Shown here: positions 36,001-49,100 of the stretch, piece after piece
How the letters are laid out: every line of letters begins with the position of its first letter
Numbering within the stretch: position 1 is the first letter of the stretch
Source: Hydractinia symbiolongicarpus
Taxonomy: Eukaryota; Cnidaria; Hydrozoa; Anthoathecata; Hydractiniidae
NCBI RefSeq assembly: GCF_029227915.1
Contig: NC_079880.1
Location: 33,165,501 to 33,229,500, forward strand
DNA length: 64,000 bases
Direction: 5' to 3'
Notes under the pieces: generated by a model
Database searches by the model: none
What the model was told of the DNA's origin: nothing
Seen by the model: only the letters and a program-made list of their open reading frames with translations
Translations under genes and position numbers: made by a program

Positions 36001-36930
36001 GGCCTTACACGTAAATCACGTGGTTCCACGCGTCCAAGCTTGTTACCATTGGTCTAGTTCTTCCACTCTCAATACACTACGCCGTCCTAAGTTGTTTTCC
36101 CTGGTTCCATGGCTTTACAACGCCGTAATCCACATGCACACGCCATGAAAAGGCTATAATACGGCCTCTGGACGCCTAATAAAGGCCTTACACGTAAATC
36201 ACGTGGTTCCACGCGTCCAAGCTTGGTACCATTGGTCTAGTTCTTCCACTCTCAATACAATACGCCGTCCTAAGTTGTTTTCCCTGGCTCCATGGCTTTA
36301 CAACGCCGTAATCCACATGCACACGCCATGAAGGCTATAATACGGCCTCTGGACGCCTAATAAAGGCCTTACACGTAAATCACGTGGTTCCACGCGTCCA
36401 AGCTTGTTACCATTGGTCTAGTTCTTCCACTCTCAATACACTACGCCGTCCTAAGTTGTTTTTCCTGGTTCCATGGCTTTACAACGCCGTAAACCACACG
36501 CACACGCCATGAAAAGGCTATGATACGGCCTCTGGACGCCTAATAAAGTCCTTACACGTAAATCACAAGGTTCCACGCGTCCAAGCTTGTTACCATTGGT
36601 CTAGTTCTTCCACTCTCGATACACTACGCCGTCCTAAGTTGTTTTTTCTGGTTCCATGGCTTTACAACGCCGTAAATCACATGTACACGCCATGAAAAGG
36701 CCATAATACGGCCTTTTGACGCCTATTAAATGCCTTACACGTAATCGTGTGGTTTCGCGTGCCTGCGCAGGTTACCATTGGTCTAGTCCTTCCTCCCTCA
36801 ATACACTAGAACGTCCTAAGTTGTTTTCTCTGGTTCCATGTGTTTAGAACGCCGTAAACCACATGCACACGCCATTGAAAGGCCATAATACGGCCTCTGG
36901 ACGCCTAATAAAGGCCTTACACGTAAATCA
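33086..36930 (+). repeat. 3833-bp higher-order repeat, copy 2 (empty site)
   Basis: This is the tandem sister of the interrupted copy to its left. It carries the uninterrupted CTCTCGATACACTACGCC at about 36613-36630, which is the transposon insertion site before insertion. It shares the same internal doubled 730-bp unit (TTACCGTTGGTC near 34217 and 34947) and the BamHI-site variant GGATCC at 33649 (27311 in copy 1). A partial third copy follows at about 39270-40730 with an offset of 3835 bp. Confidence 0.87.
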
Positions 36931-39280
36931 CGTGGTTCCACGCGTCCAAGCTTGGTACCATTGGTCTAGTTCTTCCACTCTCAATACACTACGCCGTCCT
37001 AAGTTGTTTTCCCTGGCTCCATGGCTTTACAACGCCGTAATCCACATGCACACGCCATGAAGGCTATAATACGGCCTCTGGACGCCTAATAAAGGCCTTA
37101 CACGTAAATCACGTGGTTCCACGCGTCCAAGCTTGTTACCATTGGTCTAGTTCTTCCACTCTCAATACACTACGCCGTCCTAAGTTGTTTTTCCTGGTTC
37201 CATGGCTTTACAACGCCGTAAACCACACGCACACGCCATGAAAAGGCTATGATACGGCCTCTGGACGCCTAATAAAGTCCTTACACGTAAATCACAAGGT
37301 TCCACGCGTCCAAGCTTGTTACCATTGGTCTAGTTCTTCCACTCTCGATACACTACGCCGTCCTAAGTTGTTTTTTCTGGTTCCATGGCTTTACAACGCC
37401 GTAAATCACATGTACACGCCATGAAAAGGCCATAATACGGCCTTTTGACGCCTATTAAATGCCTTACACGTAATCGTGTGGTTTCGCGTGCCTGCGCAGG
37501 TTACCATTGGTCTAGTCCTTCCTCCCTCAATACACTAGAACGTCCTAAGTTGTTTTCTCTGGTTCCATGTGTTTAGAACGCCGTAAACCACATGCACACG
37601 CCATTGAAAGGCCATAATACGGCCATTTGCCGCCTATTAGAGGCCTTACATGTAAATCGCGTGTTTCCGCGTGACTGCGCAGGTTACTATTGGTCTAGTT
37701 CTTCCACTCTCAATGCACTACGCCGTCCTAAGTTGTTTTTCCTGGTTCCATGGCTTTACAACGCCGTAAACCACATGCACACGCCATGAAAAGGCTATAA
37801 TACGGCCTTTTGACGCCCATTAAATGCCTTACACGTAAATCACGGGGTTCCACGCGTCCAAGCTTGTTACCATTGGTCTAGTTCTTCCACTCTCAATACA
37901 CTACGCCGTCCTAAGTTGTTTTCCCTGGCTCCATGGCTTTACAACGCCGTAATCAACATGCACACGCCATGAAAAGGCTATAATACGGCCTCTGGACGCC
38001 TAATAAAGGCCTTACACGTAAATCACAAGGTTCCACGCGTCCAAGCTTGTTACCATTGGTCTAGTTCTTCCACTCTCAATACACTACGCCGTCCTAAGTT
38101 GTTTTCCCTGGTTCCATGGCTTTACAACGCCGTAAACCACATGCACACGCCATTGAAAGGCCATAATACGGCCATTTGCCGCCTGTTAAATGCCTTACAC
38201 GTAAATCACCGGGTTCCACGCGTCCAAGCTTGTTACCATTGGTCTAGTTCTTCCACTCTCAATACACTACGCCGTCCTAAGTTGTTTTCCCTGGCTCCAT
38301 GGCTTTACAACGCCGTAATCCACATGCACACGCCATGAAAAGGCTATAATACGGCCTCTGGACGCCTAATAAAGGCCTTACACGTAAATCACGTGGTTCC
38401 ACGCGTCCAAGCTTGTTACCATTGGTCTAGTTCTTCCACTCTCGATACATTACGCCGTCCTAAGTTGTTTTTTCTGGTTCCATGGCTTTACAACGCCGTA
38501 AACCACATGTACACGCCATGAAAAGGCCATAATACGGCCTTTTGACGCCTATTAAATGCCTTACACGTAATCGTGTGGTTTCGCGTGCCTGCGCAGGTTA
38601 CCATTGGTCTAGTCCTTCCTCTCTCAATACACTAGAACGTCCTAAGTTGTTTTCTCTGGTTCCATGTGTTTAGAACGCCGTAAACCACATGCACACGCCA
38701 TTGAAAGGCCATAATACGGCCATTTGCCGCCTATTAAAAGCCTTACACGTAAATCGCGTGTTTCCGCGTGACTGCGCAGGTTACTATTGGTCTAGTTCTT
38801 CCACTCTCAATGAACTACGCCGTCCTAAGTTGTTTTTCCTGGTTCCATGGCTTTACAACGCCGTAAACCACATGCACACGCCATGAAAATGCTATAATAC
38901 GGCCTTTTGACGCCTATTAAATGCCTTACACGTAAATCACCGGGTTCCACGCGTCCAAGCTTGTTATTATTGGTCTAGTTCTTCCACTCTCAATACACTA
39001 CGCCATCCTAAGTTGTTTTCTCTGGCTCCATAGCTTTGGAACGCCGTCAACTACATGCACACGCCTTTGAAAAGCTATAATACCGCCTTTGCCGCCTAAT
39101 AAAGTCCTTACACGTAAATCACGTTGGTCTGCGTGCCTGCGCTGGTTACCATTGGTTTAGTCTTTCCACTCTCAATACACAAGAGCGTCCTAAGTTGTTT
39201 TTCCTGTGTCCATGGCTCTACAACGCCGTAAACCACATGCACACGCCATAAAAAGGCTATAATACGGCCTTTTGACGCCT
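36040..39280 (+). repeat. Large segmental repeat, copy 1 (offset 5661 to copy 2)
   Basis: Four landmark monomers at 36863, 37592, 38099 and 38689 reappear at 42524, 43253, 43760 and 44350, always 5661 bp later (31 monomers). The left limit is set where CACGTGG at about 36023 disagrees with CACAAGG at 41680. The right limit lies near 39280, where ATACGGCC here faces ATACGGGC at about 44926. Confidence 0.85.
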
Positions 39281-39760
39281 ATTAAATGCCTTACACGTAA
39301 ATCACCGGGTTCCACGCGTCCAAGCTTGTTACCATTGGTCTAGTTCTTCCACTCCCAACACATTACGCCGTCCAAAGTTGTTTTTCCTGGTTCCATGGCT
39401 TTACAACGCCGTAAACCACGTCTACACGCCATGAAAAGGCTATAATACGGCCTTTTGACGCCCATTAAATGCCTTACACGTAAATCACGGGGTTCCACGC
39501 GTCCAAGCTTGTTACCATTGGTCCAGTTCTTCCACTCTCAATACACTACGCCGTCCTAAGTTGTTTTCCCTGGCTTCATGGCTTTACAACGCCGTAATCA
39601 ACATGCACACGCCATGAAAAGGCTATAATACGGCCTCTGGACGCCTAATAAAGGCCTTACACGTAAATCACAAGGTTCCACGCGTCCAAGCTTGTTACCA
39701 TTGGTCTAGTTCTTCCACTCTCAATACACTACGCCGTCCTAAGTTGTTTTCCCTGGTTCC
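38430..39760 (+). repeat. 2009-bp-offset repeat, copy 1
   Basis: The unusual TTCCTGTGTCCATGGCTCTA near 39201 reappears near 41210. The CCCAACACATTACGCCGTCC variant at 39354 reappears at 41363. The offset is 2009 bp, eleven monomers. Limits are approximate. Confidence 0.75.
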
Positions 39761-41700
39761 ATGGCTTTACAACGCCGTAAACCACATGCACACGCCATGA
39801 AAAGGTTATAATACGGCCTTTTGACGCCTAATAAAGGCCTTACACGTAAATCACGTGGTTCCACGCGTCCAAGCTTGTTACCATTGGTCTAGTTCTTCCA
39901 CTCTCAATACACTACGCCGTCCTAAGTTGTTTTCCCTGGTTCCATGGCTTTACAACGCCGTAATCCACATGCACACGCCATGAAAAGGCTATAATACGGC
40001 CTCTGGACGCCTAATAAAGGCCTTACACGTAAATCACGTGGTTCCACGCGTCCAAGCTTGGTACCATTGGTCTAGTTCTTCCACTCTCAATACACTACGC
40101 CGTCCTAAGTTGTTTTCCCTGGCTCCATGGCTTTACAACGCCGTAATCCACATGCACACGCCATGAAGGCTATAATACGGCCTCTGGACGCCTAATAAAG
40201 GCCTTACACGTAAATCACGTGGTTCCACGCGTCCAAGCTTGTTACCATTGGTCTAGTTCTTCCACTCTCAATACACTACGCCGTCCTAAGTTGTTTTTCC
40301 TGGTTCCATGGCTTTACAACGCCGTAAACCACACGCACACGCCATGAAAAGGCTATGATACGGCCTCTGGACGCCTAATAAAGTCCTTACACGTAAATCA
40401 CAAGGTTCCACGCGTCCAAGCTTGTTACCATTGGTCTAGTTCTTCCACTCTCGATACACTACGCCGTCCTAAGTAGTTTTTTCTGGTTCCATGGCTTTAC
40501 AACGCCGTAAATCACATGTACACGCCATGAAAAGGCCATAATACGGCCTTTTGACGCCTATTAAATGCCTTACACGTAATCGTGTGGTTTCGCGTGCCTG
40601 CGCAGGTTACCATTGGTCTAGTCCTTCCTCCCTCAATACACTAGAACGTCCTAAGTTGTTTTCTCTGGTTCCATGTGTTTAGAACGCCGTAAACCACATG
40701 CACACGCTATTGAAAGGCCATAATACGGCCATTTGCCGCCTATTAAAAGCCTTACACGTAAATCGCGTGTTTCCGCGTGACTGCGCAGGTTACTATTGGT
40801 CTAGTTCTTCCACTCTCAATGAACTACGCCGTCCTAAGTTGTTTTTCCTGGTTCCATGGCTTTACAACGCCGTAAACCACATGCACACGCCATGAAAATG
40901 CTATAATACGGCCTTTTGACGCCTATTAAATGCCTTACACGTAAATCACCGGGTTCCACGCGTCCAAGCTTGTTATTATTGGTCTAGTTCTTCCACTCTC
41001 AATACACTACGCCGTCCTAAGTTGTTTTCTCTGGCTCCATAGCTTTGGAACGCCGTCAACTACATGCACACGCCTTTGAAAAGCTATAATACCGCCTTTG
41101 CCGCCTAATAAAGTCCTTACACGTAAATCACGTTGGTCTGCGTGCCTGCGCTGGTTACCATTGGTTTAGTCTTTCCACTCTCAATACACAAGAGCGTCCT
41201 AAGTTGTTTTTCCTGTGTCCATGGCTCTACAACGCCGTAAACCACATGCACACGCCATAAAAAGGCTATAATACGGCCTTTTGACGCCTATTAAATGCCT
41301 TACACGTAAATCACCGGGTTCCACGCGTCCAAGCTTGTTACCATTGGTCTAGTTCTTCCACTCCCAACACATTACGCCGTCCAAAGTTGTTTTTCCTGGT
41401 TCCATGGCTTTACAACGCCGTAAACCACGTGTACACGCCATGAAAAGGCTATAATACGGCCTTTTGACGCCCATTAAATGCCTTACACGTAAATCACGGG
41501 GTTCCACGCGTCCAAGCTTGTTACCATTGGTCCAGTTCTTCCACTCTCAATACACTACGCCGTCCTAAGTTGTTTTCCCTGGCTTCATGGCTTTACAACG
41601 CCGTAATCAACATGCACACGCCATGAAAAGGCTATAATACGGCCTCTGGACGCCTAATAAAGGCCTTACACGTAAATCACAAGGTTCCACGCGTCCAAGC

Positions 41701-44700
41701 TTGTTACCATTGGTCTAGTTCTTCCACTCTCAATACACTACGCCGTCCTAAGTTGTTTTCCCTGGTTCCATGGCTTTACAACGCCGTAATCCACATGCAC
41801 ACGCCATGAAAAGGCTATAATACGGCCTCTGGACGCCTAATAAAGGCCTTACACGTAAATCACGTGGTTCCACGCGTCCAAGCTTGGTACCATTGGTCTA
41901 GTTCTTCCACTCTCAATACACTACGCCGTCCTAAGTTGTTTTCCCTGGCTCCATGGCTTTACAACGCCGTAATCCACATGCACACGCCATGAAGGCTATA
42001 ATACGGCCTCTGGACGCCTAATAAAGGCCTTACACGTAAATCACGTGGTTCCACGCGTCCAAGCTTGTTACCATTGGTCTAGTTCTTCCACTCTCAATAC
42101 ACTACGCCGTCCTAAGTTGTTTTTCCTGGTTCCATGGCTTTACAACGCCGTAAACCACACGCACACGCCATGAAAAGGCTATGATACGGCCTCTGGACGC
42201 CTAATAAAGTCCTTACACGTAAATCACAAGGTTCCACGCGTCCAAGCTTGTTACCATTGGTCTAGTTCTTCCACTCTCGATACACTACGCCGTCCTAAGT
42301 TGTTTTTTCTGGTTCCATGGCTTTACAACGCCGTAAATCACATGTACACGCCATGAAAAGGCCATAATACGGCCTTTTGACGCCTATTAAATGCCTTACA
42401 CGTAATCGTGTGGTTTCGCGTGCCTGCGCAGGTTACCATTGGTCTAGTCCTTCCTCCCTCAATACACTAGAACGTCCTAAGTTGTTTTCTCTGGTTCCAT
42501 GTGTTTAGAACGCCGTAAACCACATGCACACGCCATTGAAAGGCCATAATACGGCCTCTGGACGCCTAATAAAGGCCTTACACGTAAATCACGTGGTTCC
42601 ACGCGTCCAAGCTTGGTACCATTGGTCTAGTTCTTCCACTCTCAATACACTACGCCGTCCTAAGTTGTTTTCCCTGGCTCCATGGCTTTACAACGCCGTA
42701 ATCCACATGCACACGCCATGAAGGCTATAATACGGCCTCTGGACGCCTAATAAAGGCCTTACACGTAAATCACGTGGTTCCACGCGTCCAAGCTTGTTAC
42801 CATTGGTCTAGTTCTTCCACTCTCAATACACTACGCCGTCCTAAGTTGTTTTTCCTGGTTCCATGGCTTTACAACGCCGTAAACCACACGCACACGCCAT
42901 GAAAAGGCTATGATACGGCCTCTGGACGCCTAATAAAGTCCTTACACGTAAATCACAAGGTTCCACGCGTCCAAGCTTGTTACCATTGGTCTAGTTCTTC
43001 CACTCTCGATACACTACGCCGTCCTAAGTTGTTTTTTCTGGTTCCATGGCTTTACAACGCCGTAAATCACATGTACACGCCATGAAAAGGCCATAATACG
43101 GCCTTTTGACGCCTATTAAATGCCTTACACGTAATCGTGTGGTTTCGCGTGCCTGCGCAGGTTACCATTGGTCTAGTCCTTCCTCCCTCAATACACTAGA
43201 ACGTCCTAAGTTGTTTTCTCTGGTTCCATGTGTTTAGAACGCCGTAAACCACATGCACACGCCATTGAAAGGCCATAATACGGCCATTTGCCGCCTATTA
43301 AAGGCCTTACATGTAAATCGCGTGTTTCCGCGTGACTGCGCAGGTTACTATTGGTCTAGTTCTTCCACTCTCAATGCACTACGCCGTCCTAAGTTGTTTT
43401 TCCTGGTTCCATGGCTTTACAACGCCGTAAACCACATGCACACGCCATGAAAAGGCTATAATACGGCCTTTTGACGCCCATTAAATGCCTTACACGTAAA
43501 TCACGGGGTTCCACGCGTCCAAGCTTGTTACCATTGGTCTAGTTCTTCCACTCTCAATACACTACGCCGTCCTAAGTTGTTTTCCCTGGCTCCATGGCTT
43601 TACAACGCCGTAATCAACATGCACACGCCATGAAAAGGCTATAATACGGCCTCTGGACGCCTAATAAAGGCCTTACACGTAAATCACAAGGTTCCACGCG
43701 TCCAAGCTTGTTACCATTGGTCTAGTTCTTCCACTCTCAATACACTACGCCGTCCTAAGTTGTTTTCCCTGGTTCCATGGCTTTACAACGCCGTAAACCA
43801 CATGCACACGCCATTGAAAGGCCATAATACGGCCATTTGCCGCCTGTTAAATGCCTTACACGTAAATCACCGGGTTCCACGCGTCCAAGCTTGTTACCAT
43901 TGGTCTAGTTCTTCCACTCTCAATACACTACGCCGTCCTAAGTTGTTTTCCCTGGCTCCATGGCTTTACAACGCCGTAATCCACATGCACACGCCATGAA
44001 AAGGCTATAATACGGCCTCTGGACGCCTAATAAAGGCCTTACACGTAAATCACGTGGTTCCACGCGTCCAAGCTTGTTACCATTGGTCTAGTTCTTCCAC
44101 TCTCGATACATTACGCCGTCCTAAGTTGTTTTTTCTGGTTCCATGGCTTTACAACGCCGTAAACCACATGTACACGCCATGAAAAGGCCATAATACGGCC
44201 TTTTGACGCCTATTAAATGCCTTACACGTAATCGTGTGGTTTCGCGTGCCTGCGCAGGTTACCATTGGTCTAGTCCTTCCTCTCTCAATACACTAGAACG
44301 TCCTAAGTTGTTTTCTCTGGTTCCATGTGTTTAGAACGCCGTAAACCACATGCACACGCCATTGAAAGGCCATAATACGGCCATTTGCCGCCTATTAAAA
44401 GCCTTACACGTAAATCGCGTGTTTCCGCGTGACTGCGCAGGTTACTATTGGTCTAGTTCTTCCACTCTCAATGAACTACGCCGTCCTAAGTTGTTTTTCC
44501 TGGTTCCATGGCTTTACAACGCCGTAAACCACATGCACACGCCATGAAAATGCTATAATACGGCCTTTTGACGCCTATTAAATGCCTTACACGTAAATCA
44601 CCGGGTTCCACGCGTCCAAGCTTGTTATTATTGGTCTAGTTCTTCCACTCTCAATACACTACGCCGTCCTAAGTTGTTTTCTCTGGCTCCATAGCTTTGG

Positions 44701-45025
44701 AACGCCGTCAACTACATGCACACGCCTTTGAAAAGCTATAATACCGCCTTTGCCGCCTAATAAAGTCCTTACACGTAAATCACGTTGGTCTGCGTGCCTG
44801 CGCTGGTTACCATTGGTTTAGTCTTTCCACTCTCAATACACAAGAGCGTCCTAAGTTGTTTTTCCTGTGTCCATGGCTCTACAACGCCGTAAACCACATG
44901 CACACGCCATAAAAAGGCTATAATACGGGCTTTTGACGCCTATTAAATGCCTTACACGTAAATCACGGGGTTCCACGCGTCCAAACTTGTTACCATTGGT
45001 CTAGTCCTTCCACTCTCAATACACT
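41701..45025 (+). repeat. Large segmental repeat, copy 2
   Basis: It matches copy 1 at minus 5661 bp and copy 3 at plus 4748 bp. It ends, relative to copy 3, where AATACACTACGCCG here faces AATACACTAGAACG at about 49773. It contains the CCTGTGTCCATGGCTCTA monomer and the GGGCTTTTGACG variant shared only with copy 3 and a piece near 51869. Confidence 0.85.
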
Positions 45026-46129
45026 ACGCCGTCCTAAGTTGTTATTCCTGGTTCCATGGCTTCAGAACGCCGTAATCCACATGCACACGCCATGAAAAGG
45101 CTTGAATACGGCCCCTGGACGCCTAATAAAGGCCTTACACGTAAATCACAAGGTTCCACGCGTCCAAGCTTGTTACCATTGGTCTAGTTCTTCCACTCTC
45201 ACTACACTACGCCATCCTAAGTTGTTTTCCCTGGTTCCATGGCTTTACAACGCCGCAATCCACATGCACACGCCATGAAAAGGCTATAATACGGCCTCTG
45301 GACGCCTAATAAAGGCCTTACACGTAAATCACAAGGTTCCACGCGTCCAAGCTTGTTACCATTGGTCTAGTTCTTCCACTCTCGATACACTACGCCGTCC
45401 TAAGTTGTTTTTTCTGGTTCCATGGCTTTACAACGCCGTAAACCACATGTACACGCCATGAAAAGGCTATAATACGGCCTTTTGACGCCTATTAAATGCC
45501 TTACACGTAATCGTGTGAATTCGTGTGCCTGCGCAGTTTACCATTGGTCTAGTCCTTCCACTCTCAATACACTAGAACGTCCTAAGTTGTTATTCCTGGT
45601 TCCATGGCTTCAGAACACCGTAATCCACATGCACACGCCATGAAAAGGCTTTAATACGGCCCCTGGACGCCTAATAAAGGCCTTACACGTAAATCACAAG
45701 GTTCCACGCGTCCAAGCTTGTTACCATTGGTCTAGTTCTTCCACTTTCAATACACTACGCCGTCCTAAGTTGTTTTCCCTGGTTCCATGGCTTTACAACG
45801 CCGTAATCCACATGCACACGCGATGAAAAGGCTATAATACGGCCTTTAAACGCCTAAAAAGGCCTTACACGTAAATCACGTGGTTTCACGCGTCCAAGCT
45901 TGTTACCATTGGTCTAGTTCTTCCACTCTCAATACACTACGCCGTCCTAAGTTGATTTCCCTGGCTCCATGGCTTTACAACGCCGTAATCCACATGCACA
46001 CGCCATGAAAAGGCTATAATACGGCCTCTGGACGCCTAATAAAGGCCTTACACGTAAATCACGTGGTTCCACGCGTCCAAGCTTGTTACCATTGGTCTAG
46101 TTCTTCCACTCTCAATACACTACCCCGTC

Positions 46130-49100
46130 CTTAGTTGTTTTTCCTGGTTCCATGGCTTTACAACGCCGTAATCCACATGCACACGCCATGAAAAGGCTAT
46201 AATACGGCCTTTTGACGCCTATTAAATGCCTTACACGTAATCGTGTGGTTTTGCGTGCCTGCGCAGGTTACCATTGGTCTAGTCCTTCCTCTCTCAATAC
46301 ACTAGAACGTCTTAAGTTGTTTTTGTCTGGTTCCATGTGTTTAGAACGCCGTAAACCACATCCACACGCCATTGAAAGGCCATAATACGGACATTTGCTG
46401 CATATTAAAGGCCTTACACGTAAATCGCGTGTTTTCGCGTGACTGCGCAGGTTACTATTGGTCTAGTTGTTCCACCCTCAATGCACTACGCCGTCCTAAG
46501 TTGTTTTTCCTGGTTCCATGGTTTTACAACGCCGTAAACCACATGCACACGCCATGAAAATGCTATAATACGGCCTTTTGACGCCTATTAAATGCCTTAC
46601 ACGTAAATCACCGGGTTCCACGCGTCCAAGCTTGTTATTATTGGTCTAGTTCTTCCACTCTCAATACACTACGCCGTCCTAAGTTGTTTTCCCTGGCTCC
46701 ATGGCTTTACAACGCCGTAATCCACATGCACACGCCATGAAGGCTATAATACGGCCTCTGGACGCCTAATAAAGGCCTTACACGTAAATCACGTGGTTCC
46801 ACGCGTCCAAGCTTGTTACCATTGGTCTAGTTCTTCCACTCTCAATACACTACGCCGTCCTAAGTTGTTTTTCCTGGTTCCATGGCTTTACAACGCCGTA
46901 AACCACACGCACACGCCATGAAAAGGCTATGATACGGCCTCTGGACGCCTAATAAAGTCCTTACACGTAAATCACAAGGTTCCACGCGTCCAAGCTTGTT
47001 ACCATTGGTCTAGTTCTTCCACTCTCGATACACTACGCCGTCCTAAGTTGTTTTTTCTGGTTCCATGGCTTTACAACGCCGTAAATCACATGTACACGCC
47101 ATGAAAAGGCCATAATACGGCCTTTTGACGCCTATTAAATGCCTTACACGTAATCGTGTGGTTTCGCGTGCCTGCGCAGGTTACCATTGGTCTAGTCCTT
47201 CCTCCCTCAATACACTAGAACGTCCTAAGTTGTTTTCTCTGGTTCCATGTGTTTAGAACGCCGTAAACCACATGCACACGCCATTGAAAGGCCATAATAC
47301 GGCCTCTGGACGCCTAATAAAGGCCTTACACGTAAATCACGTGGTTCCACGCGTCCAAGCTTGGTACCATTGGTCTAGTTCTTCCACTCTCAATACACTA
47401 CGCCGTCCTAAGTTGTTTTCCCTGGCTCCATGGCTTTACAACGCCGTAATCCACATGCACACGCCATGAAGGCTATAATACGGCCTCTGGACGCCTAATA
47501 AAGGCCTTACACGTAAATCACGTGGTTCCACGCGTCCAAGCTTGTTACCATTGGTCTAGTTCTTCCACTCTCAATACACTACGCCGTCCTAAGTTGTTTT
47601 TCCTGGTTCCATGGCTTTACAACGCCGTAAACCACACGCACACGCCATGAAAAGGCTATGATACGGCCTCTGGACGCCTAATAAAGTCCTTACACGTAAA
47701 TCACAAGGTTCCACGCGTCCAAGCTTGTTACCATTGGTCTAGTTCTTCCACTCTCGATACACTACGCCGTCCTAAGTTGTTTTTTCTGGTTCCATGGCTT
47801 TACAACGCCGTAAATCACATGTACACGCCATGAAAAGGCCATAATACGGCCTTTTGACGCCTATTAAATGCCTTACACGTAATCGTGTGGTTTCGCGTGC
47901 CTGCGCAGGTTACCATTGGTCTAGTCCTTCCTCCCTCAATACACTAGAACGTCCTAAGTTGTTTTCTCTGGTTCCATGTGTTTAGAACGCCGTAAACCAC
48001 ATGCACACGCCATTGAAAGGCCATAATACGGCCATTTGCCGCCTATTAAAGGCCTTACATGTAAATCGCGTGTTTCCGCGTGACTGCGCAGGTTACTATT
48101 GGTCTAGTTCTTCCACTCTCAATGCACTACGCCGTCCTAAGTTGTTTTTCCTGGTTCCATGGCTTTACAACGCCGTAAACCACATGCACACGCCATGAAA
48201 AGGCTATAATACGGCCTTTTGACGCCCATTAAATGCCTTACACGTAAATCACGGGGTTCCACGCGTCCAAGCTTGTTACCATTGGTCTAGTTCTTCCACT
48301 CTCAATACACTACGCCGTCCTAAGTTGTTTTCCCTGGCTCCATGGCTTTACAACGCCGTAATCAACATGCACACGCCATGAAAAGGCTATAATACGGCCT
48401 CTGGACGCCTAATAAAGGCCTTACACGTAAATCACAAGGTTCCACGCGTCCAAGCTTGTTACCATTGGTCTAGTTCTTCCACTCTCAATACACTACGCCG
48501 TCCTAAGTTGTTTTCCCTGGTTCCATGGCTTTACAACGCCGTAAACCACATGCACACGCCATTGAAAGGCCATAATACGGCCATTTGCCGCCTGTTAAAT
48601 GCCTTACACGTAAATCACCGGGTTCCACGCGTCCAAGCTTGTTACCATTGGTCTAGTTCTTCCACTCTCAATACACTACGCCGTCCTAAGTTGTTTTCCC
48701 TGGCTCCATGGCTTTACAACGCCGTAATCCACATGCACACGCCATGAAAAGGCTATAATACGGCCTCTGGACGCCTAATAAAGGCCTTACACGTAAATCA
48801 CGTGGTTCCACGCGTCCAAGCTTGTTACCATTGGTCTAGTTCTTCCACTCTCGATACATTACGCCGTCCTAAGTTGTTTTTTCTGGTTCCATGGCTTTAC
48901 AACGCCGTAAACCACATGTACACGCCATGAAAAGGCCATAATACGGCCTTTTGACGCCTATTAAATGCCTTACACGTAATCGTGTGGTTTCGCGTGCCTG
49001 CGCAGGTTACCATTGGTCTAGTCCTTCCTCTCTCAATACACTAGAACGTCCTAAGTTGTTTTCTCTGGTTCCATGTGTTTAGAACGCCGTAAACCACATG